Positions 15,243 through 24,024 of a DNA stretch of 34,196 bases are shown here, one piece after another. Numbering within the stretch: the stretch's first letter is position 1; the number at the start of each line of letters is the position of its first letter. The translations under genes and the position numbers were made by a program. The stretch is from Candidatus Liminaster caballi. GTDB taxonomy: Bacteria > Bacteroidota > Bacteroidia > Bacteroidales > UBA3663. The notes under the pieces are model-generated. The model had not been told where the DNA came from, searched no databases, and was given only the letters and a program-made list of their open reading frames with translations. The stretch is taken from the NCBI GenBank assembly GCA_018065085.1, contig JAGHUA010000045.1, positions 1 to 34,196 on the forward strand, in the 5' to 3' direction.

Positions 15243-17899
15243 TATCGGAAGATCTTCTTGGTGCCGTTATGGATGATCAAACCGCGTGTTGCAGGCGAAA
15301 CCTTGCGTCCAAACAGATCATAGTATGTGGCAGCGGATTTGCTGTCGGCAGCCACAGACTCAATGCCGTTGTGATCGCCTGTTGGGGTATAGACTGAGTC
15401 TAAGTCGCCGTAACCACTCCAGTCGAGCGCGTCGGAATAGACCAGACCATAGAGGATTGCTGGACGGTCGCCGTCATAGTTAACGCCCTCAATGCGGTCA
15501 AGGCTGATGACTCCGTTTGCATCGACTGTGTATGTGACCTCAGTGATATTGGATACCATGATGTAGCTGTTATCATTGCGCAAAAGGACAGCAGTGCGGA
15601 TTCCATAACCGAAGGCATCGTTGTAGTCAACCCACTGAAGTACTGGGAAGTGGAGCTTGCCATCATCGCCCTTATAGCCCTTGACCCATGCGCCGTTGAC
15701 TGCCTGAGAAACAGGGTTCTGCATGAAGACGGTCTTTCCGTCTGGGTGATAGACCATATTGAGAACAGTGGCTCCGTTCTGCGACTGATCGAAGAGCTGC
15801 ACCTGACCGTTGTCATTATAGCCATAGCCAACGCCAGCACGGCTGTAGGTCTTGAGCTCGCCCTCAGGAGTGTTGTGGATGATGATTGGAGCGCCATTAG
15901 AGCCATCAGGAGTGAGCACTACGCCGGTAATCTCCTCTGCACGGTTCATGGATGTTGTGGCCTTATACCAGGTGATGAAGATGTGCTGCTTAGATGTGTA
16001 CTTGCCGGTCTGTGGATCGAGCGTGAGTGTGAGATCACATGCCGAGTAGCCGCCCTGGTTCTCGTATGAGGCATAGAACCACATGTCATAGCCCATGTAT
16101 GTGCTGAGATACTGTTCCTTAGGGAAGACGATTGTGTTGCCGTCCTTATGACCCTTGATCCAGAGATCCTCATCGTATGAAGCCCAGAAGCAGAATGCTC
16201 CGAGCCATACCACGTCGCCGTCGAACGCCATCTTGGCATTGTATGACACAGGACCCTCGGTCACATCGGTGCCGGAAAGGATGTAGTACTGGTACTCAAG
16301 ACTTGGATCTGGCTTCTGATTGACGAGATCGTCTGTGCCGTGGTCGTCGTCATTGTCATCGTCGTTGACGTTGATATCGGTAGGGATATAGACACATTCC
16401 ATGTCGCCGAAACCTATCCATTCGAGAGTCTCTGCGCTTACCACGCCATAGAGATAAGGCGGAATGTCGGCAGATGGATCATCGTCCTCGGCAATAGGGT
16501 CAAGCGAGATGACGCCATTGCTGTCGATGCTGAAGGTTACCTCGGTGATGTTTGGAGCAACCTCGTAGGTCTGTCCGCCTGTGACGTTTTCAAGTGTGAG
16601 GACTGCTGTGCGGAAGTTGCCATACAATTCGTCCTGCTGGAGCCACTGGAGTACAGGCATGTGAATCTTACCGTCTTCCTTGATGGTGCCCTTGACCCAT
16701 ACATCGTTGCTCACGAGGAGGATTGGGTTCTGCATGTAGATGGTCTTGCCATCTGGAGCAGTGACGATGTCGATGGTCTCGCCTTCCTGTGAACACCAGT
16801 AGAATGCGCCATAGTAACCAACCGAACGACCCTCGCGATTGTAGCGTTTGCGTGTGCCTTCCGGAGTCTCGGTGATGACATTGGCACTGGTTGTGCCGAG
16901 TGGGATGAGTGTGAAGTCAGAGATGCGTTCAACGCGGGCCAGTGGAATGGTAATTTCACCTGACGAGATGAAGATATCTGACTCTGAGTTGTAATAGTAG
17001 CCTGATTCGTCATCGTATGAGAGTACGAGATCGATAGGAGTGGCATCGTTGCAATTGTTTGGCAGACAGTAGAATGTAAGGACGTCGTAGTCGAGAGTCT
17101 TGAGATACTGACCAGAAGGGAATACGAGATCTGAGCCCTGACGGTGACCCTTGATCCAGCAGTCTGCAGCATAGTAGCAGAACGAACCGAGATAGACGTC
17201 GTCGCCATCGAATGCAATCTTTGCAGTGTATGACACGCCGCCGATCTTGTCGTCATAGCCTGTGATGATATAATCCATGGCTTCGAGGCCTGCAGGAAGG
17301 ACTACGGCAGGATCGTGCTCGCTCTCATGGAACAGCACGGTGTTGTAATCCCAGTGTGTGCAGCAGTCATCGTCAACGGCATAGTATGCACCGAGTGTAT
17401 GATCGTGCGACGAGTTGTCGAGCTGGAGGATGCTGCGGTTGTTGTGGATGCTGAAGACGATGTCTTCGTCCTTCGAAGGGACAGACATTGCACTGCCGCT
17501 GGTAGAATTAGTCATGTCGCCCATGGCAAGATAGATGGCACAACGCCAGCCGTTTGACCAGCTGATCGGCTGCTGAGGACTGAAGATAAGCTTGTCATCA
17601 GAGATGGTGCCCTTGATCCACGAACTGGTTATCTGGAAGTGGTTGTGTTCGAGCGTGCCCTCAAGAGGGTGATGCATATAGACTGTGCCGTCCTCACAAT
17701 AGACCACACGAACCTCGCCGCTCTGGTAACCCTCAGAGATGTCGAAACCTACGGGATAGAGCACTGTGCCGGAACGTGTATAGACAATCTCCTCGCCCTG
17801 TGCGGGCTGGATGATGATGCCGTGCTCATCGGTCTGTTCCTGCGCGAAGGCAGAAACAGACGAGACGAGCAGCGATAGCAGTATGAATAGCTTTTTCAT
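15242..17899 (-). CDS. Secreted multi-repeat beta-rich protein with sorting-like C-terminus
   Basis: 885 residues, family not recognised. A signal peptide (MKKLFILLSLLVSSVSAFAQ) is followed by two alternating module types. Type A (about 60-200, 375-508, 710-840) has the core 'PDGKTVFMQNP...WVKG...DGKLHFPVLQW' and ends 'VDANGVISLD...LYGLVY..ALDW.G.GD...Y.PT'. Type B (about 208-335, 536-665) has 'SYTAKIAFDGDDVYLGSFCYYA.DCWIKGH..G..LVFP..QYL'. An acidic linker, NVNDDDNDDDHGTDD, sits at about 511-525. The last 30 residues (YYDLFGRKVSPATRGLIIHNG) resemble the short sorting tails of secreted Prevotella proteins. The gene is joined by 1-nt TAATG overlaps both to the protease gene upstream and to ruvX downstream. 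A binding, inhibitor or carbohydrate-related role cannot be decided. Confidence 0.82.
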   Translation of the reverse strand: MKKLFILLSLLVSSVSAFAQEQTDEHGIIIQPAQGEEIVYTRSGTVLYPVGFDISEGYQSGEVRVVYCEDGTVYMHHPLEGTLEHNHFQITSSWIKGTISDDKLIFSPQQPISWSNGWRCAIYLAMGDMTNSTSGSAMSVPSKDEDIVFSIHNNRSILQLDNSSHDHTLGAYYAVDDDCCTHWDYNTVLFHESEHDPAVVLPAGLEAMDYIITGYDDKIGGVSYTAKIAFDGDDVYLGSFCYYAADCWIKGHRQGSDLVFPSGQYLKTLDYDVLTFYCLPNNCNDATPIDLVLSYDDESGYYYNSESDIFISSGEITIPLARVERISDFTLIPLGTTSANVITETPEGTRKRYNREGRSVGYYGAFYWCSQEGETIDIVTAPDGKTIYMQNPILLVSNDVWVKGTIKEDGKIHMPVLQWLQQDELYGNFRTAVLTLENVTGGQTYEVAPNITEVTFSIDSNGVISLDPIAEDDDPSADIPPYLYGVVSAETLEWIGFGDMECVYIPTDINVNDDDNDDDHGTDDLVNQKPDPSLEYQYYILSGTDVTEGPVSYNAKMAFDGDVVWLGAFCFWASYDEDLWIKGHKDGNTIVFPKEQYLSTYMGYDMWFYASYENQGGYSACDLTLTLDPQTGKYTSKQHIFITWYKATTSMNRAEEITGVVLTPDGSNGAPIIIHNTPEGELKTYSRAGVGYGYNDNGQVQLFDQSQNGATVLNMVYHPDGKTVFMQNPVSQAVNGAWVKGYKGDDGKLHFPVLQWVDYNDAFGYGIRTAVLLRNDNSYIMVSNITEVTYTVDANGVISLDRIEGVNYDGDRPAILYGLVYSDALDWSGYGDLDSVYTPTGDHNGIESVAADSKSAATYYDLFGRKVSPATRGLIIHNGTKKIFR

Positions 17900-20800
17900 T
17901 ATCGGATAATGGTTTTCTGACCGTTGATGATATACAGACCCTTGCCAGAGATGCTGTTTACACGACGGCCTGAGAGGTCGAATACTTGATCTGTGGCATT
18001 GCTGCTCTCTGACTCAATACCCTCGATGCCAGAACCGCCGCCATTGAGTTTGCACTCACAAGCGTTGAGGAACTCGTTGTTCTGAGGATTGAGCAGGATG
18101 CTGACGATGCGTACGTTGTTGGCGTTGACTACCGTCGATGGCAATGTGAAGGTGTAGGTGTGAGAGTATGGCTGACCTGCAGATACACTGCTTGGAACGC
18201 TATTTGGTTCGCCAGAGTATGCTGGGAGGAACTCGCGCATTACATCATTGAATATCATGCTTACAGACATTGGCTTGCTCTCCCAGCCGCCCATTGTGCC
18301 AAGCGAACCGCCTGCGTAGTAGTTGTACTGGGTGTATGGACCGACACCGTCCTCAAGAACGTAGTATGCAAGACGATAATTGGCATTGTTGAAGTTATAG
18401 CCGAACTCAGTAGTGGTCTGGACTGTTACCTTGCCGGTCGATGCGTCGTATGAGGCAGTGTTCTGAAGCTCGGCAATACATGACTCAGCGCTCTCCTGAA
18501 GGAAGAACTCTTCCACCTGAGACTGAACCAGAGTGTTATAAAGGTCACCCTTGCGATCGATAAGCGCTGTAGGAGCGCCGCTGAGGAACGAGAACAATGT
18601 GGTGAGGTTGTCGCCCTCATAGAACATTGGGTCGCTGCCTGGACGGTTGTAGTGGTGGATGCTGATAGGAATGAAACGTTCGCCGTACTTTGCCTTCATA
18701 TAGTCCATGGTCACAAAGCCGCGTGGACAGTAGCCGCAGTTTGTGCCGGTGTTCTCTTCGAGCACAACCTTGCGGATATAGTTGCGGAATGTGACAGGCA
18801 CAGGAACGTCGAATGTGCTGTTCTCTGGAATAGCATCCTCCTTGCCGTTGACTGTTGTGATGGCAATGCGTACGGTGTGGAGCTTGGCTGTCTCGAATCC
18901 AGGAACTGTGATTGAGAATGTAGTGCTGCCCTGACGCTCAATGTGTGTTGTGACGGACTTAGTGCCTGACAGACCATCGTCATCGTGAGTCCAGGAAACC
19001 TCATACTCTTCAATGTCGGAGGTTCCGAGGTTCTGGATGCGACCGGAGATGGTGATGTTTTCTCCTACCGATACAGGAGTGGCCTTCAGTTCGGTGAGCT
19101 TGACGTCATTGACGCGCTGACCGCCAGAGATAACAGCCTGGATGGCATGTGCCGACGCCATGCTGCCGTGGGAAAGGTAGATGTCCCACCATCCGGTGCC
19201 GTTGTTAGCCCAGCAAGCGCCCTCGGTGGTGACGTTCTTGCTTGCGCCCATTGCACCGAATGTGCTTGGTGCTTTGGCCGTAACCTCGGCTACGCACATG
19301 ATGCCGCCTGCACCGATTGTGTATGGCTCCTTGAAGTTATAGACTGCATAGTCGTTGTAAGTAGGAATGAACTCGTCGCTGGTGGCAAGGATGCGGTTGC
19401 CTGGGACGCCGTTCGAGAAGTCGAGAAGGAATACCTTGCAAGTGAGGTCATCGCCCGAGAACGTCCAGCCATAGTTGTTGTGACCGAAGTGGCAACGCAG
19501 ACCGCTGATCTGTCCGCCGACAAAGGCTGCGAGCTCTTCCTCTGGGATGCTCATGGCGAAATAGTTAGGCGTGCCGCCGTTTGCTGGACACCAACCATCG
19601 TTGACAGGTTCGTTGCCGATGTAGCTCCAATATGTCACCTCGCTTGCGATGAAGCTCTGGTAGAACTCCTGAAGAGCTGCATTGAGCTGGTTGAGCAAGG
19701 CTTGAACATCAGCAACTGTCATGCCGCTGGTGTTGGTGGCGCGGATAGCATCGATAACGCTCTGAAGTTTGTCACATGCCTCAGCAGGATAGTTGCCAGA
19801 GAGACGTGAACGGTTGAGGATTGACTGAGCCTCGCTGAGACGGTTGTTGAGCAGATTGATGGTCTCGGCCAATGTGCGGAGCACTGAGAACTTGACTGAA
19901 CGAGGTTCAACGATCTCTGATGTGCCGCCGCCATTAAGACGGCTGAGGCTGAAGTCGCGAATTGTGTATTCGCCATACTCTGTGAAGAGAACAGGGAAGT
20001 AGATGTTCTTGCTCTCGCCTGGCTTCAGGCGCTGGAACTCTACGTAGTAATACTTGGTGAGGCTGTTAGGAATGTCAAGGCTGAGACGGAATGTGCCATA
20101 CTCAAGCTCATTGCCCGTGTTCTGTATTGTGCAGGTGAGACCTTCGTCGCCATAGTTAATAGCCTGCTTCTCGAAGCCCCATTCCACTACCTCAAGATTG
20201 GTTGGATGTGTGTTGCGGATTGAGAAATATGCATAGCCGTCGGAAACGTTCATGTCGAGGAAGTTCGGACAGCTGATATTGGTGCGTACAGGGAGATAGT
20301 CATTGTAGCCATCTTCCTTAATATACATGTACACGCGATAATCTCCGTTGGCAAGGTTCGATGGTACGGTCCAAGAACCTCCGCTGAGCTCAAGGTAATA
20401 GTTCGAGTTCATTGTGGCACCTGAAGCGGAGAGATTACCTGCGCGGACATGGCTGACTGTGTTGCCCTGAGCATCGACAATCAGCGCACCGTACTCGCCT
20501 GAGAAACGCTGTGACGACATATTGGAAATATACTGGCAGCCGATGTTTGCTGTGCCGCCGAGACGTACGGAGGTCGATGTGGTGGTGAGGTTGCCGTTTG
20601 CGGCATAGCCCATGACAGGAAGGTAGTGTGGGAGGGCGACGCTCTGGTCAGGATCGACGTTGATCATGGCATCCTGATATGATGTGAAGCCGCTTGACAG
20701 ACTCGCACCGATGCCAGTCTCAGATGGGTCGAGAAGGATGATGTTGTAGTAGCCGTTGCTTGTGCCTTCCCAGCCCCAGTTGACATGGAAGAAACCGTCA

Positions 20801-21765
20801 CTTGCACGGAAACCATCGATGACAAAAGCGTGACCGCCGCTGCCGCTGACACCGTCATAGATGACAGGACGGTTGGCCGAGAGTTCGCCAAGAAGGAGGT
20901 TGACCCATTCGCCATAAGTATAGCAGTCGCGATTGAGCAATACGGTGTTGGCGTTGTAGCCGAAATTGTCTTTCAATGCCTTGGCATAACGTGTGCTGAC
21001 ACTTCCGCTGGCGCTTGTGCCATATTCCATCTCAAGCGATAGACCCACATGGTAATGAAGCTTGGCAACCTCAGCACGCTGGGCAGATGTGCCGGCTCCG
21101 CCTTTGTAGGTAGGGAGGATGTTGGCCCAGTTGTATGTCTCATTGTCGAGATTGGCAGAATATGTGCGGCCACCGTAGTTGACCGAGACATTGCCATGTG
21201 GCTGGACAGGATACTTGTGATGGGCAAGAACCTGGGCCATGGCTGTTGCCATACAACCGGTAAACGTACCTGTAGGGCACATGTCATTGTACGGCGAGTT
21301 CTGATTGAACTTGATTTCGCCGAGCAGAGGCGAGATGTCTGTGCCATAGTCTGCCAGCTGTGCAGCTGTAATGGCTGTCTCTGGATGTTCCTCGATATAG
21401 TTCGAGGCATTGGCTACGAACTCGAGCCAGTAGCTGAGTCCGTCAGGCATGTCGCTGCCGACCGAACCTGTCTCGCTGTAGCCGATGACCGGATCCAAAT
21501 AGTCAGAACCTGATATGATGACATAACCACCATTGGCATTGTTATAGATATAGAACGGAGTGGTAAGCATGTTTGTTGAGACATGCTTAGCTGTCGATGT
21601 GCTGTGTATCTGGTTCTGAGGTATGAGCAGAAGGCTTGCATTCGCATGCTTTTCGAGCATGAACTTATTGGCAGCCATGCGTGCCTCAATCTCTGGACGC
21701 AGACCGGCCATAAGCATCGAACAGCATGCAATGGCCGACAGCGTTGTCAATAATATTTTTTTCAT
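17899..21765 (-). CDS. Secreted C10 (streptopain/interpain-like) cysteine protease with Omp28-like thioredoxin-fold C-terminal domain
   Basis: 1288 residues. A signal peptide (about 1-20) and a pro-region ('FYIYNNANGGYVIISGSDYLDPVIGYS', to about 135) precede the peptidase domain. Cys171 in TFTGCMATAMAQ is the nucleophile, His312 in GGHAFVIDGF the catalytic base, and HVNWGWEG (327-334) completes the site. The pro-segment is typical of C10 zymogens such as streptopain and interpain A. Beyond about 380 lie beta-sandwich segments, a helical hairpin (about 628-708, 'INLLNNRLSEAQSILN'), and a CARDB-like domain (about 890-985). An Omp28-like region then begins at about 995 (VVLEENTGTNCGYCPRG, Cys1010 and Cys1013). 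The C-terminus (VFDLSGRRVNSISGKGLYIING) is sorting-like. The protein is probably surface-exposed or secreted. Confidence 0.93.
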   Translation of the reverse strand: MKKILLTTLSAIACCSMLMAGLRPEIEARMAANKFMLEKHANASLLLIPQNQIHSTSTAKHVSTNMLTTPFYIYNNANGGYVIISGSDYLDPVIGYSETGSVGSDMPDGLSYWLEFVANASNYIEEHPETAITAAQLADYGTDISPLLGEIKFNQNSPYNDMCPTGTFTGCMATAMAQVLAHHKYPVQPHGNVSVNYGGRTYSANLDNETYNWANILPTYKGGAGTSAQRAEVAKLHYHVGLSLEMEYGTSASGSVSTRYAKALKDNFGYNANTVLLNRDCYTYGEWVNLLLGELSANRPVIYDGVSGSGGHAFVIDGFRASDGFFHVNWGWEGTSNGYYNIILLDPSETGIGASLSSGFTSYQDAMINVDPDQSVALPHYLPVMGYAANGNLTTTSTSVRLGGTANIGCQYISNMSSQRFSGEYGALIVDAQGNTVSHVRAGNLSASGATMNSNYYLELSGGSWTVPSNLANGDYRVYMYIKEDGYNDYLPVRTNISCPNFLDMNVSDGYAYFSIRNTHPTNLEVVEWGFEKQAINYGDEGLTCTIQNTGNELEYGTFRLSLDIPNSLTKYYYVEFQRLKPGESKNIYFPVLFTEYGEYTIRDFSLSRLNGGGTSEIVEPRSVKFSVLRTLAETINLLNNRLSEAQSILNRSRLSGNYPAEACDKLQSVIDAIRATNTSGMTVADVQALLNQLNAALQEFYQSFIASEVTYWSYIGNEPVNDGWCPANGGTPNYFAMSIPEEELAAFVGGQISGLRCHFGHNNYGWTFSGDDLTCKVFLLDFSNGVPGNRILATSDEFIPTYNDYAVYNFKEPYTIGAGGIMCVAEVTAKAPSTFGAMGASKNVTTEGACWANNGTGWWDIYLSHGSMASAHAIQAVISGGQRVNDVKLTELKATPVSVGENITISGRIQNLGTSDIEEYEVSWTHDDDGLSGTKSVTTHIERQGSTTFSITVPGFETAKLHTVRIAITTVNGKEDAIPENSTFDVPVPVTFRNYIRKVVLEENTGTNCGYCPRGFVTMDYMKAKYGERFIPISIHHYNRPGSDPMFYEGDNLTTLFSFLSGAPTALIDRKGDLYNTLVQSQVEEFFLQESAESCIAELQNTASYDASTGKVTVQTTTEFGYNFNNANYRLAYYVLEDGVGPYTQYNYYAGGSLGTMGGWESKPMSVSMIFNDVMREFLPAYSGEPNSVPSSVSAGQPYSHTYTFTLPSTVVNANNVRIVSILLNPQNNEFLNACECKLNGGGSGIEGIESESSNATDQVFDLSGRRVNSISGKGLYIINGQKTIIR

Positions 21766-21783
21766 CTTTGTCGGTTTTTCTGA

Positions 21784-22965
21784 TTACAGTACGATCTTGT
21801 TCTTGATCACGAGACGACCGTTGGCATCGCCCTTGAACTGGCGACCGTTGAGGTCGATGAGAGCCTTGCCAGTGTTGTGCTCGGTCTCAAGTTCGGTGAT
21901 TGCGCTCGAACCCTTGAGAGTCATCTCAATCTCGTCAATGCTCTCGTATGAATTGCCATATCTGTAGTATGGGTTGCGTGCAAAGCGTACAGCTCCGTCG
22001 GCATCACCAATGTACTTGTCCTTGCCATTGTCTGTAAGTGTCCAGTTATCACCGTCAACGAATACCTCTATGCCGTCCTCGTCAACGCCATACTTCACGG
22101 CAACTGCGAAGATATCTACGTTGCGACCGTCTTTACCAAGGAACTGGAAGCGAGGGAAGGTGATGACGTTGCCTTCCTTCACGCCCTTCACTACGAACTG
22201 TGGCTCTGGGTAATAGAGACCCTTGATATAAACATCGTTGCCAACATAGGCAAACTCTACATCGAATGTGATGTATGTGTCACGACGATATTCCTCAGAA
22301 TAGGTGTAGCTGTAGGCCTTAGTCTCATAGATAAAGGTCTCAACATCCTCTGGCATATAGACAGGATGATAGAATTCGCTGTCCTGGAAGTTTGGATCGT
22401 ATGTAAGGATTGTGGCATAGTCACCTACGGTATAGACGGACGAGTCGTCATCCCACATGGCACCGAGGAAGTTATAGTCTTCCGATGCAGGACGCAAAGT
22501 GAGAATATCGTTGCCGCCCTCGTTGGTCACGTCAAAGATGGCATCACTCTCCTCGTCATAGATGTCGCCTTCCATGGTAAAGAGGAAGCGATGGAGGCTG
22601 ATGGTGGAATCATATTCCTCGTCGTAGCCGATTTTCTGATCCATAGGAATAACTACGGTATTGCCTACACGCTGTCCGACAACCCATGTGCCGAAATCGG
22701 TCTGGCTGACAAAGTTCTGGAAGAACATTGTTCCGTCCTCGCATTCCACGATGTTCATGGTGCTGTTGATGTCGTATTGCCAGAGATATCCGTCGGCCAC
22801 AAGGATGTAGCCGCCCTCGCGCTGATATACGTGAGTGTCCAGTCCATAAGGAGCCTCAATGATGATATCGTGATCATCAATGAGTTCGCCGTGAGGACCC
22901 TGTGTCTGAGCCAGAGAAGTGCCTGCCAGAAGAGATGCTACGGCAATAAGTAAATAATGTTTCAT
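21784..22965 (-). CDS. Secreted protein related to the 885-aa repeat protein
   Basis: 393 residues, family not recognised. A signal peptide (MKHYLLIAVASLLAGTSLAQ) is followed by one type A-like module (about 50-215; 'MNIVECEDGTMFFQNFVSQ...TWVVGQRVGNTVVIPMDQ') and one type B-like module (about 230-350; 'VEFAYVGNDVYIKGLYYP...WTLTDNG'). These are the same two modules found in the 885-aa protein. The C-terminus (ALIDLNGRQFKGDANGRLVIKN) is a diverged sorting-like tail. It is the first gene of the minus-strand run and ends 18 nt before the protease start, suggesting that the three secreted proteins act together. Confidence 0.8.
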   Translation of the reverse strand: MKHYLLIAVASLLAGTSLAQTQGPHGELIDDHDIIIEAPYGLDTHVYQREGGYILVADGYLWQYDINSTMNIVECEDGTMFFQNFVSQTDFGTWVVGQRVGNTVVIPMDQKIGYDEEYDSTISLHRFLFTMEGDIYDEESDAIFDVTNEGGNDILTLRPASEDYNFLGAMWDDDSSVYTVGDYATILTYDPNFQDSEFYHPVYMPEDVETFIYETKAYSYTYSEEYRRDTYITFDVEFAYVGNDVYIKGLYYPEPQFVVKGVKEGNVITFPRFQFLGKDGRNVDIFAVAVKYGVDEDGIEVFVDGDNWTLTDNGKDKYIGDADGAVRFARNPYYRYGNSYESIDEIEMTLKGSSAITELETEHNTGKALIDLNGRQFKGDANGRLVIKNKIVL

Positions 22966-23283
22966 ATTGGTTTGGTTTTAAAAAGAAAAGATTACAATGC
23001 TTTAAATTATTTGCGCAAATATAAAGATTTTTGTTAAATATTAGTGCCATTTTGTCAAAATCTGATGTGTTTGATATGTTTTTGGTTGCCTAAAGTTTAA
23101 TTTTGTAGCGCACGATTGACAAAAATATATGCAATAATCGAAATATTGTTATTTTTGTTGAGCATATTTCCGATGATGTGTGTTTATTGGAAAATAATGT
23201 TTATCTTTGCCGCCGTATAGGGCTTGGAGATATTGTGCCGACCTGAAATAACATGATTTCTTAATAGTAATAACAGATAAAAT
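22966..23283. promoter_or_regulatory. AT-rich divergent intergenic region
   Basis: This 318-bp gap separates the leftward protease unit from the rightward lipoprotein. It carries -7-like boxes on the minus strand (TATATTTG at 23016-23023 and TATTTTTG at 23120-23127) and on the plus strand (TATTTTTG at 23150-23157 and TATCTTTG at 23202-23209). A 9-bp inverted repeat (23119-23127 with 23150-23158) joins the two central boxes. The -33 boxes are poor. No gene is seen. Confidence 0.5.
23202..23209 (+). promoter_or_regulatory. Putative -7 element for small lipoprotein gene
   Basis: TATCTTTG matches TAnnTTTG and is followed by GCCGCC. The start codon lies about 75 nt downstream. No convincing -33 TTTG is seen at 19-21 bp. 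Confidence 0.5.
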
Positions 23284-23769
23284 ATGAAGAAGATTTTTAC
23301 TTTGTTTGCCGCATGTCTGGTGCTCGCCGCGAGTGCTGCACTGACCAGCTGCCGTTCATCTATTTCTGACGAAGACGTCAAGAATGCTATCATCGAGGAA
23401 AGCAAGTCGATCAACAAGACTGCCGGTTCTCTTGATTATTCTAACGGTGTGGGTGTTGGCATCTGGAATGTGTCGCTTCAGGAGAAGTCTTGGGTTTATA
23501 CAATCCTTGTTGAGATTGATATGAGCAAGGTGGACGAGGAATCACAGATGGAAATACGTACTGCCTTCAAGAATGGTGCATCGACAGCCGTTGATGCCAT
23601 CTCGGAGTCGATGAAGGATGCTACGTTCGTGAAGAGCACTCCTGCTAAACTCTTTTTTGAGGCTATGGACGAGCATGGATATGACATCCTCTACCGATAT
23701 ATTGATGTCAAGCAGGAGGAGATTGCCTCTGTTCGTATTCCTGTATCTATGATTCTTGAGAGAATTTGA
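23284..23769 (+). CDS. Small predicted lipoprotein of unknown function
   Basis: 161 residues. The signal sequence MKKIFTLFAACLVLAASAALTSC ends in a lipobox (LTSC, Cys23), so the mature protein is probably lipid-anchored. The mature part starts RSSISDEDVKNAIIEESK, holds a strand pair 'VGVGIWNVSL...WVYTILVEIDMS' (about 56-80), then an amphipathic helix (RTAFKNGASTAVDAISESMK) and a final 'YRYIDVKQEEIASVRIPVSM' strand. I do not recognise the family. It stands alone between a divergent unit and a tRNA gene; a 10-bp hairpin follows about 57 nt after the stop. Confidence 0.75.
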   Translation: MKKIFTLFAACLVLAASAALTSCRSSISDEDVKNAIIEESKSINKTAGSLDYSNGVGVGIWNVSLQEKSWVYTILVEIDMSKVDEESQMEIRTAFKNGASTAVDAISESMKDATFVKSTPAKLFFEAMDEHGYDILYRYIDVKQEEIASVRIPVSMILERI

Positions 23770-23825
23770 TAGAGACGTTGAGAATCTTTGATTCCAGCGC
23801 TTTATTGGTGCAATAACAGGCATAA

Positions 23826-23860
23826 TTTTGGCCCGATCGCTGCAAAACGACGGGCCAAAA
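23826..23860. terminator. Hairpin downstream of lipoprotein gene, possible terminator
   Basis: A perfect 10-bp GC-rich-core stem (23826-23835 with 23851-23860; TTTTGGCCCG paired with CGGGCCAAAA) encloses a 15-nt loop. It lacks a T-run on the plus side (AACTTAAAA follows), so it is an imperfect terminator or a processing or structural element. Confidence 0.5.
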
Positions 23861-23892
23861 CTTAAAAAAACTGCATTTTTCGGATCAAAACT

Positions 23893-23923
23893 ATTGCGGT
23901 GTCGAAAATTATTATTATCTTTG
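23893..23923 (+). promoter_or_regulatory. Promoter for tRNA-Thr
   Basis: ATTG (23893-23896), a 19-bp spacer and TATCTTTG (23916-23923) fit the Bacteroidetes promoter. Transcription would begin about 20 nt before the tRNA. Confidence 0.7.
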
Positions 23924-23951
23924 CACCCGCAAAAAGCAATAACTATTTGCT

Positions 23952-24023
<72 letters not shown>

Positions 24024-24024
<1 letters not shown>

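Noticed and set aside
18985-19809. 274-residue plus-strand frame opposite the C10 protease
   Set aside because: It lies fully antisense to a protein with recognisable domains and has no motif of its own.
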